A DNA stretch of 10,636 nucleotides from Erysipelothrix sp. (GCA_030152625.1 JASLJD010000007.1:1-10636); one strand, 5' to 3'; shown: positions 1-6,447, counted from the stretch's first letter. Notes: a model not told the origin generated them from the sequence alone. Translations and numbers: made by a program.

Positions 1-2430
1 TTTATTTTCAGCACTCATCGCTTCACTGACAGGTTTGCCATCGACTCGCAACTCAGATTTGTAACGTACGGCACCAAAGACCCAAGAGTCATCATAAATT
101 TTTCGTCCGCTTGTTGTTTTGCCATCCGGATATTTCATGATGAGCGCATTGTCGGCGACTTTCAAGCGTTTTGGATCAGGATAAGCTGTCATTTCGATAT
201 CAAAGATCAACTTATTGGCTGCCTGATTGACGCTGATTTTTTGATCTGATAGCTTCTCTAGTTTTTGTGGTTTGGCTTCCACAAGATTGAGAAACTCCTT
301 TTTAATCAATCCTTTAGCAATCAAATTAGGGTTCATATCTTTCATAGGGCTTTGATAAGGGAATGTTCCGGCAATATGCTTGATATCGGCAACACCTGAT
401 GGACGCTCAATATCTTTTCCGGCCCCATATTCTTGCTCTAAGAGATCAAGCAGATAGCTGTTCAGTTTTCCTGGTAAGTTGAATTGTGCCTCTTGAGGAC
501 TGAACCAAGGTTTCATTTCCGGTGTTTTTTTGTCAAAGCCCACCCAAGTTGCCATACTGAATTGATCTGTTGTCGCAATCATTAAGCGGTCTTTCATAGA
601 GTTTTTGGCGGCCCCATGCTGTGGTCCTTCTTCACCCCAACGATTGGTCCCGGTTTTACCGAAGACAGGATAGTGCTTACGAATACTTGTAAGGTAGCCA
701 GGATAAGGACCTTCGACCGCATACTTCATAGTCCTGGAAGCAAGATAAGCAGCCGCATCAGACAAGACTGGGATCGAAGAGTATTGTGGAACAAGCGGTT
801 CGCGACCATCTGAAAACTCAATGCGTGTGATGGTATGGGGTTGCGTATAATTTCCACCGTTCATGAGCGTGGTGTAAGCTCCTGCAAGTTCAATAGGGGA
901 GGCTACAAAACTTGAACCACCTAAGGCATAGCCTAAGTCAAAGTTTTCTTCATTTACTTTTGAAAAACCAACTTGATTCATGTATTCAATGACACCGCTT
1001 CGACCGATCGTATTGATCACTTCCTGGAGAGATTTAAGAGCAGGAATGTTTCTGGAATCGGCGACAGCGTCCATAATCGTGACTTCTCCCCAATAGCGGC
1101 CGTCATAGTTTCCTACCAGGAAGTCGGTTCCAGGATAGACCCAAGGCTCATCAACTAAGACATGACTGGTTGCCCAACCAAGATATTCAAAGGCGAGCGC
1201 ATAGTCCAGAACAGGTTTAATGACCGATCCAGGCTGGTTGTAACTTTCAAGAGCACGGTTGTGAATTAATCGACCGTTGTAATCGTAACCACCGACAACA
1301 CCGATGATTTCGCCACTTTGATTATCAATGACAGCTGATCCAACTTGTAGATTGGTCTCAGCACCTTGATCGAGCCAATCAATTTCGCGTCGTTGGAACT
1401 TATCGATCCCTGATTGGATGTTTTCGTCCATGGCAGTATAGATTTTCATGGGTGTTACGGTAGGGTCAAGACCGGTTAAGTCTTTTGCTTCTTTGATAAC
1501 AACGTCGATATAAGCCTGATAAGGAAGGTTGTTGACATTGGTGTTTTCATCACTGACAAAAAGGTTTTCAAGTGGGACGGCTTTCGCTAATTCGTATTCC
1601 TTATTACTTATATAGCCGTGGTGTTTCATTAAATGCAGTACTTGATGTGTTCTTTTTGTTGCATTTTTTAAAGAATAGTAAGGGTTATTGACACTGGGTG
1701 CATTGATAACTCCAGCGAGAAAAGCTGATTCAACTAAGTTGAGTTCAGAAACCGGTTTTCCGAAGTAAGCTTCAGCGGAGTTTTGGATACCCAAAATATT
1801 GTTTCCAGCACCAAAGTTAATCATATTGAGGTAAAGTTCTAAAATAACTTTTTTACTGAGAACTTGCTGACGCTCCATTTTACGGGCTAAATAAATTTCT
1901 TGGATTTTTCTATCGATGCCTTTAACACCGCCTTCAGGTAAGACGACTTCTCCAGTGCTTGGATTTTCGTACATAAAGTGGGTGTTTTTAATTAGTTGCA
2001 TGGTGAAGGTTGATCCTCCTTGACCAAAATGAATACCTCCTGATTTCAAAGATGAAAAGAGGTTTTCCATAGCCGCTTTGGTAAAGCGTGGAACATCAAA
2101 GCCTCCGTGTTCGAAAAAGCGTGAGTCTTCAACAGCTACAAAAGCGTCAATCAGTGATTGTGGGAGTTCCTCATAGCTTACATTTTCTCTGATTTTCAGT
2201 CCGGTATCATAAATCTCTGTGTTATTTCGTGAATAAATCTTGGTTGATTCTGGACTGATAAAATCTTCTGCATACAATTCTGGCGCTTTGTGAATGACCG
2301 TAGCAGCATAGACTGCAAAACCTGAGGCGCCAATTAAAGCAATCGAAACGAGCACAATCAATACTTTAGCAAAGCTCCGTTGTTTTTCTAAAGGACTTTT
2401 CTTTTGATTTACTTTCTTTTTCTTTGCCAT
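1..2430 (-). CDS. ponA: Class A penicillin-binding protein (PBP1 type), 3' end outside window
   Basis: A bifunctional peptidoglycan synthase: the GT51 domain polymerises lipid II glycan chains and the transpeptidase domain cross-links stem peptides outside the membrane. I translated 810 uninterrupted codons from ATG at 2430 to the window edge, with no stop. A lysine-rich cytoplasmic tail (residues 1-20) precedes one membrane anchor (about 22-47). GT51 signatures follow: EDSRFFEHGG with catalytic Glu101, GGSTFTMQLIKN (about 139-149), RKIQEIYLA (174-182) and GIQNSAEAYFGK (214-225). The transpeptidase has all three motifs: SVIK with nucleophile Ser402 and Lys405, SRN at 459-461 and KTGT at 592-595. 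About 170 further residues after the catalytic domain are an extension I cannot assign. The gene follows recU by 4 bases, and its Shine-Dalgarno (2434-2444) contains the recU stop, so the two are co-transcribed, as in Bacillus and Streptococcus. The family assignment is secure; which numbered PBP it is remains a matter of naming. Confidence 0.96.
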   Translation of the reverse strand, partial: MAKKKKVNQKKSPLEKQRSFAKVLIVLVSIALIGASGFAVYAATVIHKAPELYAEDFISPESTKIYSRNNTEIYDTGLKIRENVSYEELPQSLIDAFVAVEDSRFFEHGGFDVPRFTKAAMENLFSSLKSGGIHFGQGGSTFTMQLIKNTHFMYENPSTGEVVLPEGGVKGIDRKIQEIYLARKMERQQVLSKKVILELYLNMINFGAGNNILGIQNSAEAYFGKPVSELNLVESAFLAGVINAPSVNNPYYSLKNATKRTHQVLHLMKHHGYISNKEYELAKAVPLENLFVSDENTNVNNLPYQAYIDVVIKEAKDLTGLDPTVTPMKIYTAMDENIQSGIDKFQRREIDWLDQGAETNLQVGSAVIDNQSGEIIGVVGGYDYNGRLIHNRALESYNQPGSVIKPVLDYALAFEYLGWATSHVLVDEPWVYPGTDFLVGNYDGRYWGEVTIMDAVADSRNIPALKSLQEVINTIGRSGVIEYMNQVGFSKVNEENFDLGYALGGSSFVASPIELAGAYTTLMNGGNYTQPHTITRIEFSDGREPLVPQYSSIPVLSDAAAYLASRTMKYAVEGPYPGYLTSIRKHYPVFGKTGTNRWGEEGPQHGAAKNSMKDRLMIATTDQFSMATWVGFDKKTPEMKPWFSPQEAQFNLPGKLNSYLLDLLEQEYGAGKDIERPSGVADIKHIAGTFPYQSPMKDMNPNLIAKGLIKKEFLNLVEAKPQKLEKLSDQKISVNQAANKLIFDIEMTAYPDPKRLKVADNALIMKYPDGKTTSGRKIYDDSWVFGAVRYKSELRVDGKPVSEAMSAENK

Positions 2431-2433
2431 AAT

Positions 2434-2444
2434 CTTACTCCTTT
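2434..2444 (-). promoter_or_regulatory. Ribosome binding site of the PBP gene overlapping the recU stop
   Basis: On the minus strand the bases read AAAGGAGTAAG, ending 3 bases before the ATG at 2430. The TAA inside it (2435-2437) is the recU stop codon, so ribosomes finishing recU cover the start site of the next gene. This suggests translational coupling. Confidence 0.8.
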
Positions 2445-3007
2445 ATCTTTTCATTAACAATCTCTAAATAATCACAAGGCAAACGAAACGTTCCTGAAAT
2501 TAAATGGCCGTGCTTGCGTATCCATTCAATCGGTAAGGAACGTGATTCTTCATTCTCAACATAATCTATCAAATCTTTGGCAAAAATTAAATAATCTTCA
2601 TCATGGCTGTTAAAGCGGATGATGAGAAAGGCAATGGCACCGTGTCGGTGCACTGCTTTGAGATGATTATATTGGTGATCGTGTAATGATGCAAGGGGAA
2701 AGAGTGTTTTGTTTTTTGTTTCTTTCGCCTCAAAATCAAGCGCATGACCACGATAAACACCTTGATAATCCGTTGTAGAGGCTTGTCGAAAATAAGCCTC
2801 TGTTATCTTGGCACGGTTTCTAGAAGGGTAATCAACATTCACAATTTGAACAGGGGTTGGTTTTTTATGGATGACCGCCTGATCTTTCATGCGATAATAT
2901 TCATTTGAACGGTTGATATCTTCTTCTAAGCTCATGCCTCTTCGACTGGTTATGCCGGGTTGTTTTTTAGCTTTATATGTTTTTTTACTTCCTGGATAGC
3001 GAATCAT
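2435..3007 (-). CDS. recU: Holliday junction resolvase RecU
   Basis: RecU cleaves four-way DNA junctions during recombinational repair and chromosome segregation, working with RecA and RuvAB in Firmicutes. The predicted protein is 190 residues (B. subtilis RecU is about 206). It starts MIRYPGSKK, the family's usual N-terminus, followed by a RGMSLEEDINRSNEYY block and HKKPTPVQIVNV. The PD-(D/E)xK nuclease core is visible: STTD (Asp80), then DFEAKET with Asp91, Glu93 and Lys95, and HDHQ with Gln112. I chose ATG at 3007 over an in-frame ATG at 3085. The 26 extra residues match nothing in the family, a GGTGAT Shine-Dalgarno lies at 3012-3017, and a TATAAT box lies at 3024-3029 inside the longer reading. 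It is first in a two-gene operon with the PBP gene. Confidence 0.95.
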   Translation of the reverse strand: MIRYPGSKKTYKAKKQPGITSRRGMSLEEDINRSNEYYRMKDQAVIHKKPTPVQIVNVDYPSRNRAKITEAYFRQASTTDYQGVYRGHALDFEAKETKNKTLFPLASLHDHQYNHLKAVHRHGAIAFLIIRFNSHDEDYLIFAKDLIDYVENEESRSLPIEWIRKHGHLISGTFRLPCDYLEIVNEKIKE

Positions 3008-3023
3008 TTGAATCACCAACATC

Positions 3024-3052
3024 ATTATACTATAAAGCTTTCGAAATATCAC
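3024..3052 (-). promoter_or_regulatory. Promoter of recU-ponA
   Basis: On the minus strand a perfect TATAAT (3024-3029) lies 17 bases from GTGATA (3047-3052), a 4-of-6 match to the -35 consensus. Transcription would begin near 3017, giving a leader of only about 10 bases that starts at the GGTGAT ribosome site of recU. The spacer contains two overlapping palindromes, AAAGCTTT (3034-3041) and TTTCGAAA (3039-3046). Assigned by eye. Confidence 0.6.
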
Positions 3053-3073
3053 ACAAGAAAAAGACAGCTTATC

Positions 3074-3102
3074 TTGATTTTGCAATGGACATTTGAGATA
3101 AT
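3074..3102 (+). promoter_or_regulatory. Promoter of gpsB-rnpB
   Basis: TTGATT (3074-3079), a 17-base spacer and GATAAT (3097-3102), preceded by TG at 3094-3095, form a good sigma-A promoter with an extended -10. It stands back to back with the recU promoter; the two -35 boxes are about 21 bases apart. Transcription should start near 3109, just upstream of the AGAGGTGA ribosome site at 3111-3118. Confidence 0.65.
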
Positions 3103-3122
3103 AAACCTGTAGAGGTGAAAAA

Positions 3123-3443
3123 ATGGCCCGTAAGTTAACGATTGATGAAATTTATGAAAAGGAATTCCATGTCGATTTCAAAGGATATAATGCCGTTGAA
3201 GTCGATCAATTTTTAGATTTGGTTTTAGAAGATTATCAATATTTCGAAGATTTGATTGAAAAACAACAACGATTAATTGATCAATACGAAGACGCATTGA
3301 ATCAACAAAAGCGTTTACTCTTAGAATATGAAGGGCGTCGCCGGGCCGAAACCAGTGATGCAAACCCTTCCTTTAATCATGTTGATTTGTTGAAAAGAGT
3401 TTCCAGATTAGAGGAAGCTGTTTTTAAGAAAACATACGAATAA
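3123..3443 (+). CDS. gpsB: Cell division / growth coordinator GpsB
   Basis: GpsB is a small cytosolic DivIVA-family adaptor that binds the cytoplasmic tails of class A PBPs and other wall enzymes and shuttles them between side wall and septum. The protein is 106 residues (B. subtilis about 98). The N-terminal DivIVA-like domain shows KEFHVDFKGYNAVEVDQFLD (13-32), with the conserved Gly-Tyr turn (21-22) and VDxFLD core. A coiled coil covers about 35-70, a polar linker about 70-85. The C-terminal trimerisation helix HVDLLKRVSRLEEAVF resembles the FDILKRLSNLEKHVFG segment of B. subtilis GpsB, which separates it from full-length DivIVA. It is divergent from recU-ponA and immediately upstream of rnpB; gpsB-rnpB adjacency is familiar in Firmicutes. 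The ribosome site AGAGGTGA ends 4 bases before the ATG. Confidence 0.93.
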   Translation: MARKLTIDEIYEKEFHVDFKGYNAVEVDQFLDLVLEDYQYFEDLIEKQQRLIDQYEDALNQQKRLLLEYEGRRRAETSDANPSFNHVDLLKRVSRLEEAVFKKTYE

Positions 3444-3444
3444 A

Positions 3445-3803
3445 GTTTTGACACGAAAGGTAATCGCTGCAGGCAAGACCTGTAGAGGAAAGTCCATGCT
3501 CGCACAACCTGTGATGGTTGTAGTGTTTGTGTTGGTCGAAAACATAAGACCAAGTTTGGAGGCATCCAAAACGGCTGTCGATCTTCCTAAGGGCTTGGGC
3601 CTATGGAATAGACTATAAAAGTGCCACAGAGACGAGATTTCTAGAAATAGAAAGGGTGGAACGAGGGTAAACCCCACAAGCGAGAAACCCAAAATTGGTA
3701 GGGGAACTGGCCGAGGTGAAATGAAACTAAAGCCGGAAGCATCAAAGATGCTTAGAGAAATGATTACCGCTAACAGAACATGGCTTATTGAGTGTCGATG
3801 CAG
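3445..3803 (+). ncRNA. rnpB: RNase P RNA, type B (bacillary)
   Basis: This is the catalytic RNA that removes 5' leaders from pre-tRNAs. Universal core elements are present: GAGGAAAGTCC at 3485-3495 and ACAGAACATGGCTTA at 3773-3787, the two strands around helix P4. Between them lie AGTGCCACAGAGACGAG, GGGTGGAACGAGGGTAAACC and GCGAGAAACCCAAAATTGG. The GGT at 3697-3699 in loop L15 is the element that pairs with the tRNA CCA end. The arrangement follows B. subtilis type B rather than the E. coli type A. Ends are estimated by analogy: GACAC near 3450-3454 can pair with GTGTC near 3792-3796 to close helix P1. It begins 1 base after the gpsB stop, with no clear promoter of its own, so it is probably at least partly made from the gpsB transcript. 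Confidence 0.95.
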
Positions 3804-3804
3804 T

Positions 3805-3831
3805 TGAGAGGACTTGTTCCTCTCATTTTTT
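3805..3831 (+). terminator. Rho-independent terminator after rnpB
   Basis: TGAGAGGA (3805-3812) pairs perfectly with TCCTCTCA (3818-3825) around a CTTGT loop, followed by six T (3826-3831). This ends the gpsB-rnpB transcript. Confidence 0.9.
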
Positions 3832-3861
3832 ATCATGTGATGATTGTTGTATTGTAATAAT

Positions 3862-3870
3862 GTGGTGCTC
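3862..3870 (+). promoter_or_regulatory. Extended -10 promoter of the rodZ operon
   Basis: TGTTATAAT is a perfect -10 box (3865-3870) with the TGn extension. The -35 is weak: TTGTTG at 3844-3849 gives a short 15-base spacer. Transcription should start near 3877, about 34 bases before the GTG start of rodZ. Confidence 0.65.
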
Positions 3871-3910
3871 TTGTTATAATTAGTAAAGATTAGAAAAGGT
3901 GTGAATACGA

Positions 3911-4816
3911 GTGGAAAACATCGGATTAATACTTAAAGAACGCAGAGAATCTTTAAACTTAAGTCTTGAGGACATGAGTCGTCAAACAAAACTCTCAACA
4001 GTTCAACTTCAAGCAATCGAAGATGGCAATATTGAGTTTTTTCGTGATGATTTATCTTATTTAACATATTTTGTGCGTTACTATGCAAACGCATTGGATT
4101 TAGATTTCGATGAAATCAGAGATGAATTGGATGCGTCAATTGTCGCATACACCGATTCTTTGAGTGTCAGTAAGCTCCAAGAAAAAGAGGAAATAAGCCG
4201 TAAAGTCATTAAACGAAGTCCTGTCCCACAAAAGAAAGGACCGCGAGTTGATTTAAAAAGTGTTTCTTTAATCCTTTTGGCAGTGGCCATTATCTTTGGC
4301 CTTGGTTTTTCTTTTAAAACATGGATTTATCCAGCCATGAAAGAAAGTGATCCAATTGATGAGCCGGTTGTTGTTGCTCCACCTAAAGAAGAGCAAAACG
4401 AAGAAGACAAGACGGAAGAAGATAAGGATGAAGAAGATAAGACTGAAGAAGACAAAGAAGAAAAGAAAGAACTGAGCATTGAAGCGAAAGATCCACATCA
4501 TTATTTGATCAGTGGTTGGGAAGAAGATGAAAGCTTAAGTTTTGAATTTGATTTCAATAATCGAGCTTGGGTTCGTTTCAGTGAAGATGATAAAATTTTA
4601 GAAAGTCCAAGTCAAGGAACTTATGAGTCAGGGGATAAGGCTCAAGTTATTATTGAAGCTAAAGATGGTAAGAAATTATCTGTGAATATTGGCTACATGA
4701 AAGGGAATAAAATCTTTCTTAATGAAGAAGAACTTGAACTAGAACCTGAAGCACAAGAAAGTGTCTCCGGCATGGTTCTTGAATTTGAACTGGTTGAAGG
4801 AGAGAGCGAAGAATGA
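3911..4816 (+). CDS. rodZ: RodZ-like membrane protein (HTH_25 / DUF4115)
   Basis: RodZ is a bitopic membrane protein that links the MreB cytoskeleton to the elongation wall machinery; the B. subtilis homologue is YmfM. The 301-residue protein has a cytoplasmic helix-turn-helix domain (about 1-70: IGLILKERRESLNLSLEDMS, then TKLSTVQLQAIEDGN), a basic juxtamembrane stretch (98-114), and one transmembrane helix (about 116-139). An acidic low-complexity linker (155-187) leads to an extracytoplasmic beta-rich domain (about 195-295) of the DUF4115 kind. The start is GTG at 3911 with AAGGTG 9 bases upstream, and the N-terminus matches the family start. The linker contains four tandem EEDKx pentads. 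The last 4 bases overlap pgsA (ATGA). It stands directly upstream of pgsA, as in Bacillus, which supports the call. Confidence 0.9.
   Translation: MENIGLILKERRESLNLSLEDMSRQTKLSTVQLQAIEDGNIEFFRDDLSYLTYFVRYYANALDLDFDEIRDELDASIVAYTDSLSVSKLQEKEEISRKVIKRSPVPQKKGPRVDLKSVSLILLAVAIIFGLGFSFKTWIYPAMKESDPIDEPVVVAPPKEEQNEEDKTEEDKDEEDKTEEDKEEKKELSIEAKDPHHYLISGWEEDESLSFEFDFNNRAWVRFSEDDKILESPSQGTYESGDKAQVIIEAKDGKKLSVNIGYMKGNKIFLNEEELELEPEAQESVSGMVLEFELVEGESEE
4400..4459 (+). repeat. Four tandem 15-bp repeats within rodZ
   Basis: Four consecutive 15-base units encode EEDKT, EEDKD, EEDKT and EEDKE (RodZ residues 164-183). The units differ by a few bases (GAC/GAT, AAG/AAA and the last codon), so they are old enough to have drifted. 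They lie in the periplasm-side linker just after the membrane helix, where length change would be tolerated. Confidence 0.85.
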
Positions 4817-5406
4817 ATATCGCAAACAAATTAACTTTATTTCGTATTATTTTAATTCCAGTGATTGTTTTAGTGGAACTTTTTCCATATAGTCAATTCA
4901 ATATTAATATGAATTATGTTGCGATTGACACAGTCATCTTATCTTATAAAGATATTGCGGTCTTGGTTTTATTTGCGATCGCTTCTTTTACAGATTTTCT
5001 TGATGGCTATTTAGCAAGAAGCCGAGATATGATCACGGTCTTTGGGAAGTTTTTAGATCCAATAGCAGATAAACTTTTGGTGAACACCTTGTTTATTCTC
5101 TTTGCTTATCGTTCAAGGATTCCAGTTGTTCCAGTGTTAATTATGATATGGCGGGATATGATCGTGGATGCTGTTCGTATGCTTTTGGCACAACGTGGGA
5201 TGGTGATGTCTGCTGGGAATCTGGGTAAAGTTAAAACAGCTTCACAAATGATCACCATTATCTTAATTTTATTGAATAATCTACCCTTTGAATTGTACAA
5301 TATCCCAGTAGCCTCAATCATGCTTTGGTTCTCAACGATTATGTCGATGCTCAGTGGCGCATCATACCTTATTCAAAGTCGATCATTTTTATTTGAGGAT
5401 ATGTAG
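4813..5406 (+). CDS. pgsA: CDP-diacylglycerol--glycerol-3-phosphate 3-phosphatidyltransferase
   Basis: PgsA makes phosphatidylglycerol phosphate from CDP-diacylglycerol and glycerol-3-phosphate, the committed step to phosphatidylglycerol and cardiolipin. The 197-residue protein (B. subtilis 193) starts NIANKLTLFRIILIPV, typical of the family. It carries the complete CDP-alcohol phosphotransferase motif D-G-x2-A-R-x8-G-x3-D-x3-D: Asp64, Gly65, Ala68, Arg69, Gly78, Asp82 and Asp86, with an extra Asp61. Several hydrophobic segments (about 9-24, 46-60, 88-110, 141-158, 163-182) fit an integral membrane enzyme. The start codon overlaps the rodZ stop (ATGA), with GGAG 10 bases upstream inside rodZ, so translation is probably coupled. 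Other CDP-alcohol transferases share the motif; the rodZ-pgsA-recA context makes PgsA the best reading. Confidence 0.93.
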   Translation: MNIANKLTLFRIILIPVIVLVELFPYSQFNINMNYVAIDTVILSYKDIAVLVLFAIASFTDFLDGYLARSRDMITVFGKFLDPIADKLLVNTLFILFAYRSRIPVVPVLIMIWRDMIVDAVRMLLAQRGMVMSAGNLGKVKTASQMITIILILLNNLPFELYNIPVASIMLWFSTIMSMLSGASYLIQSRSFLFEDM

Positions 5407-5429
5407 TTTTTTAATATGAGGAGGAAGCA

Positions 5430-6425
5430 ATGGCAGAGAAAAAAGATAAAGAATTAGAAGCCGCACTCAAACAAATTCAAAAACAATTTGGGAAAGAATC
5501 AATCATGGTCCTTGGTGATCGCTCCGCAGTAGATGTGGATGCGATCAGTTCAGGATCTTTAAGTTTAGATGCTGCTTTGGGTATCGGTGGCTATCCACGT
5601 GGACGAATTATCGAAGTATTTGGACCGGAGTCAAGTGGTAAGACGACGCTGGCTCTTCATGCTATCGCTGAGGTTCAAAAAGAAGGTGGAAAGGCAGCTT
5701 TTATTGATGCTGAAAACGCCATTGATCCTTATTATGCTCAAAATTTGGGTGTCAAGATTGACGAGTTGATCCTCTCACAACCCGACAGTGGAGAGCAAGC
5801 TTTAGAGATTGTGGATGTCTTGGTTCGAAGCGGAGCTGTGGATTTGGTGGTTGTAGACAGTGTTGCCGCCTTAGTTCCGCAGGCAGAACTTGATGGCGAG
5901 ATGATTGATGCGCAAGTTGGTCTGCAAGCAAGAATGATGTCCAAAGCGATGCGGAAATTGTCGGGTGCCATGAATCGAAGTGAATGTACAACAATTTTCA
6001 TCAACCAATTGAGAGAAAAAGTGGGTGTGATGTTTGGAAATCCTGAGACAACACCGGGTGGTCGTGCTTTGAAATTTTATTCTTCTGTTCGAGTCGATAT
6101 ACGACGAGGTCAGCAGATTAAAGAGGGCAGCGATATTGTCGGGAACAAAGCCAATATTCGCGTTGTGAAAAACAAAGTTGCCCCACCGTTTAAGCAAGTT
6201 CAATTGGATATTATTTACGGAAAAGGAATCAGTTCAATTGGTGAAATCATCGACTTATCCGTAGAGCACGATTTAATTGATAAAAGTGGATCGTGGTATT
6301 CTTACGGTGATCACCGTATCGGACAAGGAAGAGCAGCCGTGCAAACTTTCTTGGAAGAAAATCCCGATATCAAGGAAGAATTAGCTGAAAAAATAAGAGA
6401 AATTATTTTACCGAAAAAAGAATGA
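5430..6425 (+). CDS. recA: Recombinase RecA
   Basis: RecA forms ATP-dependent filaments on single-stranded DNA, catalyses strand exchange and triggers LexA self-cleavage. The 331-residue protein has Walker A GPESSGKTT (65-73), the catalytic Glu95, Walker B VVVDSVAAL (140-148) and an intact L2 region FINQLREKVGVMFGNPETTPGG (190-211). KNKVAPPFKQ and WYSYGDHRIGQG follow. Three normally near-invariant positions differ: AEH is AEN at 94-96, and the L1 segment normally GEMGDSHVG reads GEMIDAQVG (156-164). The C-terminus stops at ILPKKE, so the acidic tail seen in many RecA proteins (B. subtilis about 348 residues) is absent. A strong AGGAGG site lies 5 bases upstream. The gene sits 23 bases after pgsA with no obvious promoter or Bacillus-type SOS box (GAAC-N4-GTTC) in that gap, so it is likely transcribed with rodZ-pgsA. 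Confidence 0.98.
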   Translation: MAEKKDKELEAALKQIQKQFGKESIMVLGDRSAVDVDAISSGSLSLDAALGIGGYPRGRIIEVFGPESSGKTTLALHAIAEVQKEGGKAAFIDAENAIDPYYAQNLGVKIDELILSQPDSGEQALEIVDVLVRSGAVDLVVVDSVAALVPQAELDGEMIDAQVGLQARMMSKAMRKLSGAMNRSECTTIFINQLREKVGVMFGNPETTPGGRALKFYSSVRVDIRRGQQIKEGSDIVGNKANIRVVKNKVAPPFKQVQLDIIYGKGISSIGEIIDLSVEHDLIDKSGSWYSYGDHRIGQGRAAVQTFLEENPDIKEELAEKIREIILPKKE

Positions 6426-6446
6426 AGGCTTCTTCATTCTTTTTTT
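6414..6446 (+). terminator. Rho-independent terminator overlapping the recA 3' end
   Basis: A perfect stem begins with the A-tract of the last recA codons (6414 onward) and pairs G6420-G6427 with C6432-C6439 around a GCTT loop. It continues as A-T pairs into the T-tract ending at 6446. The recA stop codon (6423-6425) lies within the left arm. Confidence 0.88.
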
Positions 6447-6447
6447 C

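Noticed and set aside
616..1158. Two short plus-strand reading frames inside the PBP region
   Set aside because: They lie opposite the GT/TP-coding strand, where the minus-strand frame gives continuous PBP motifs; no Shine-Dalgarno or family resemblance.
3008..3085. Upstream in-frame start of recU adding 26 residues
   Set aside because: The extension is unrelated to RecU family starts and contains the TATAAT box; MIRYP at 3007 is the normal beginning.
3408..3836. 142-codon open reading frame on the minus strand opposite rnpB
   Set aside because: It is antisense to a clearly recognised RNase P RNA, has no plausible ribosome site, and its hydrophobic protein matches nothing I know; openness comes from the RNA's composition.
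4400..4471. Possible CRISPR-like direct repeat
   Set aside because: Units are 15 bp, contiguous without spacers and in frame within rodZ; this is a coding tandem repeat.
4268..4501. Minus-strand frame rich in Phe opposite the RodZ repeat
   Set aside because: It is the complement of the Glu/Asp/Lys codon repeat; low complexity, no start signal.
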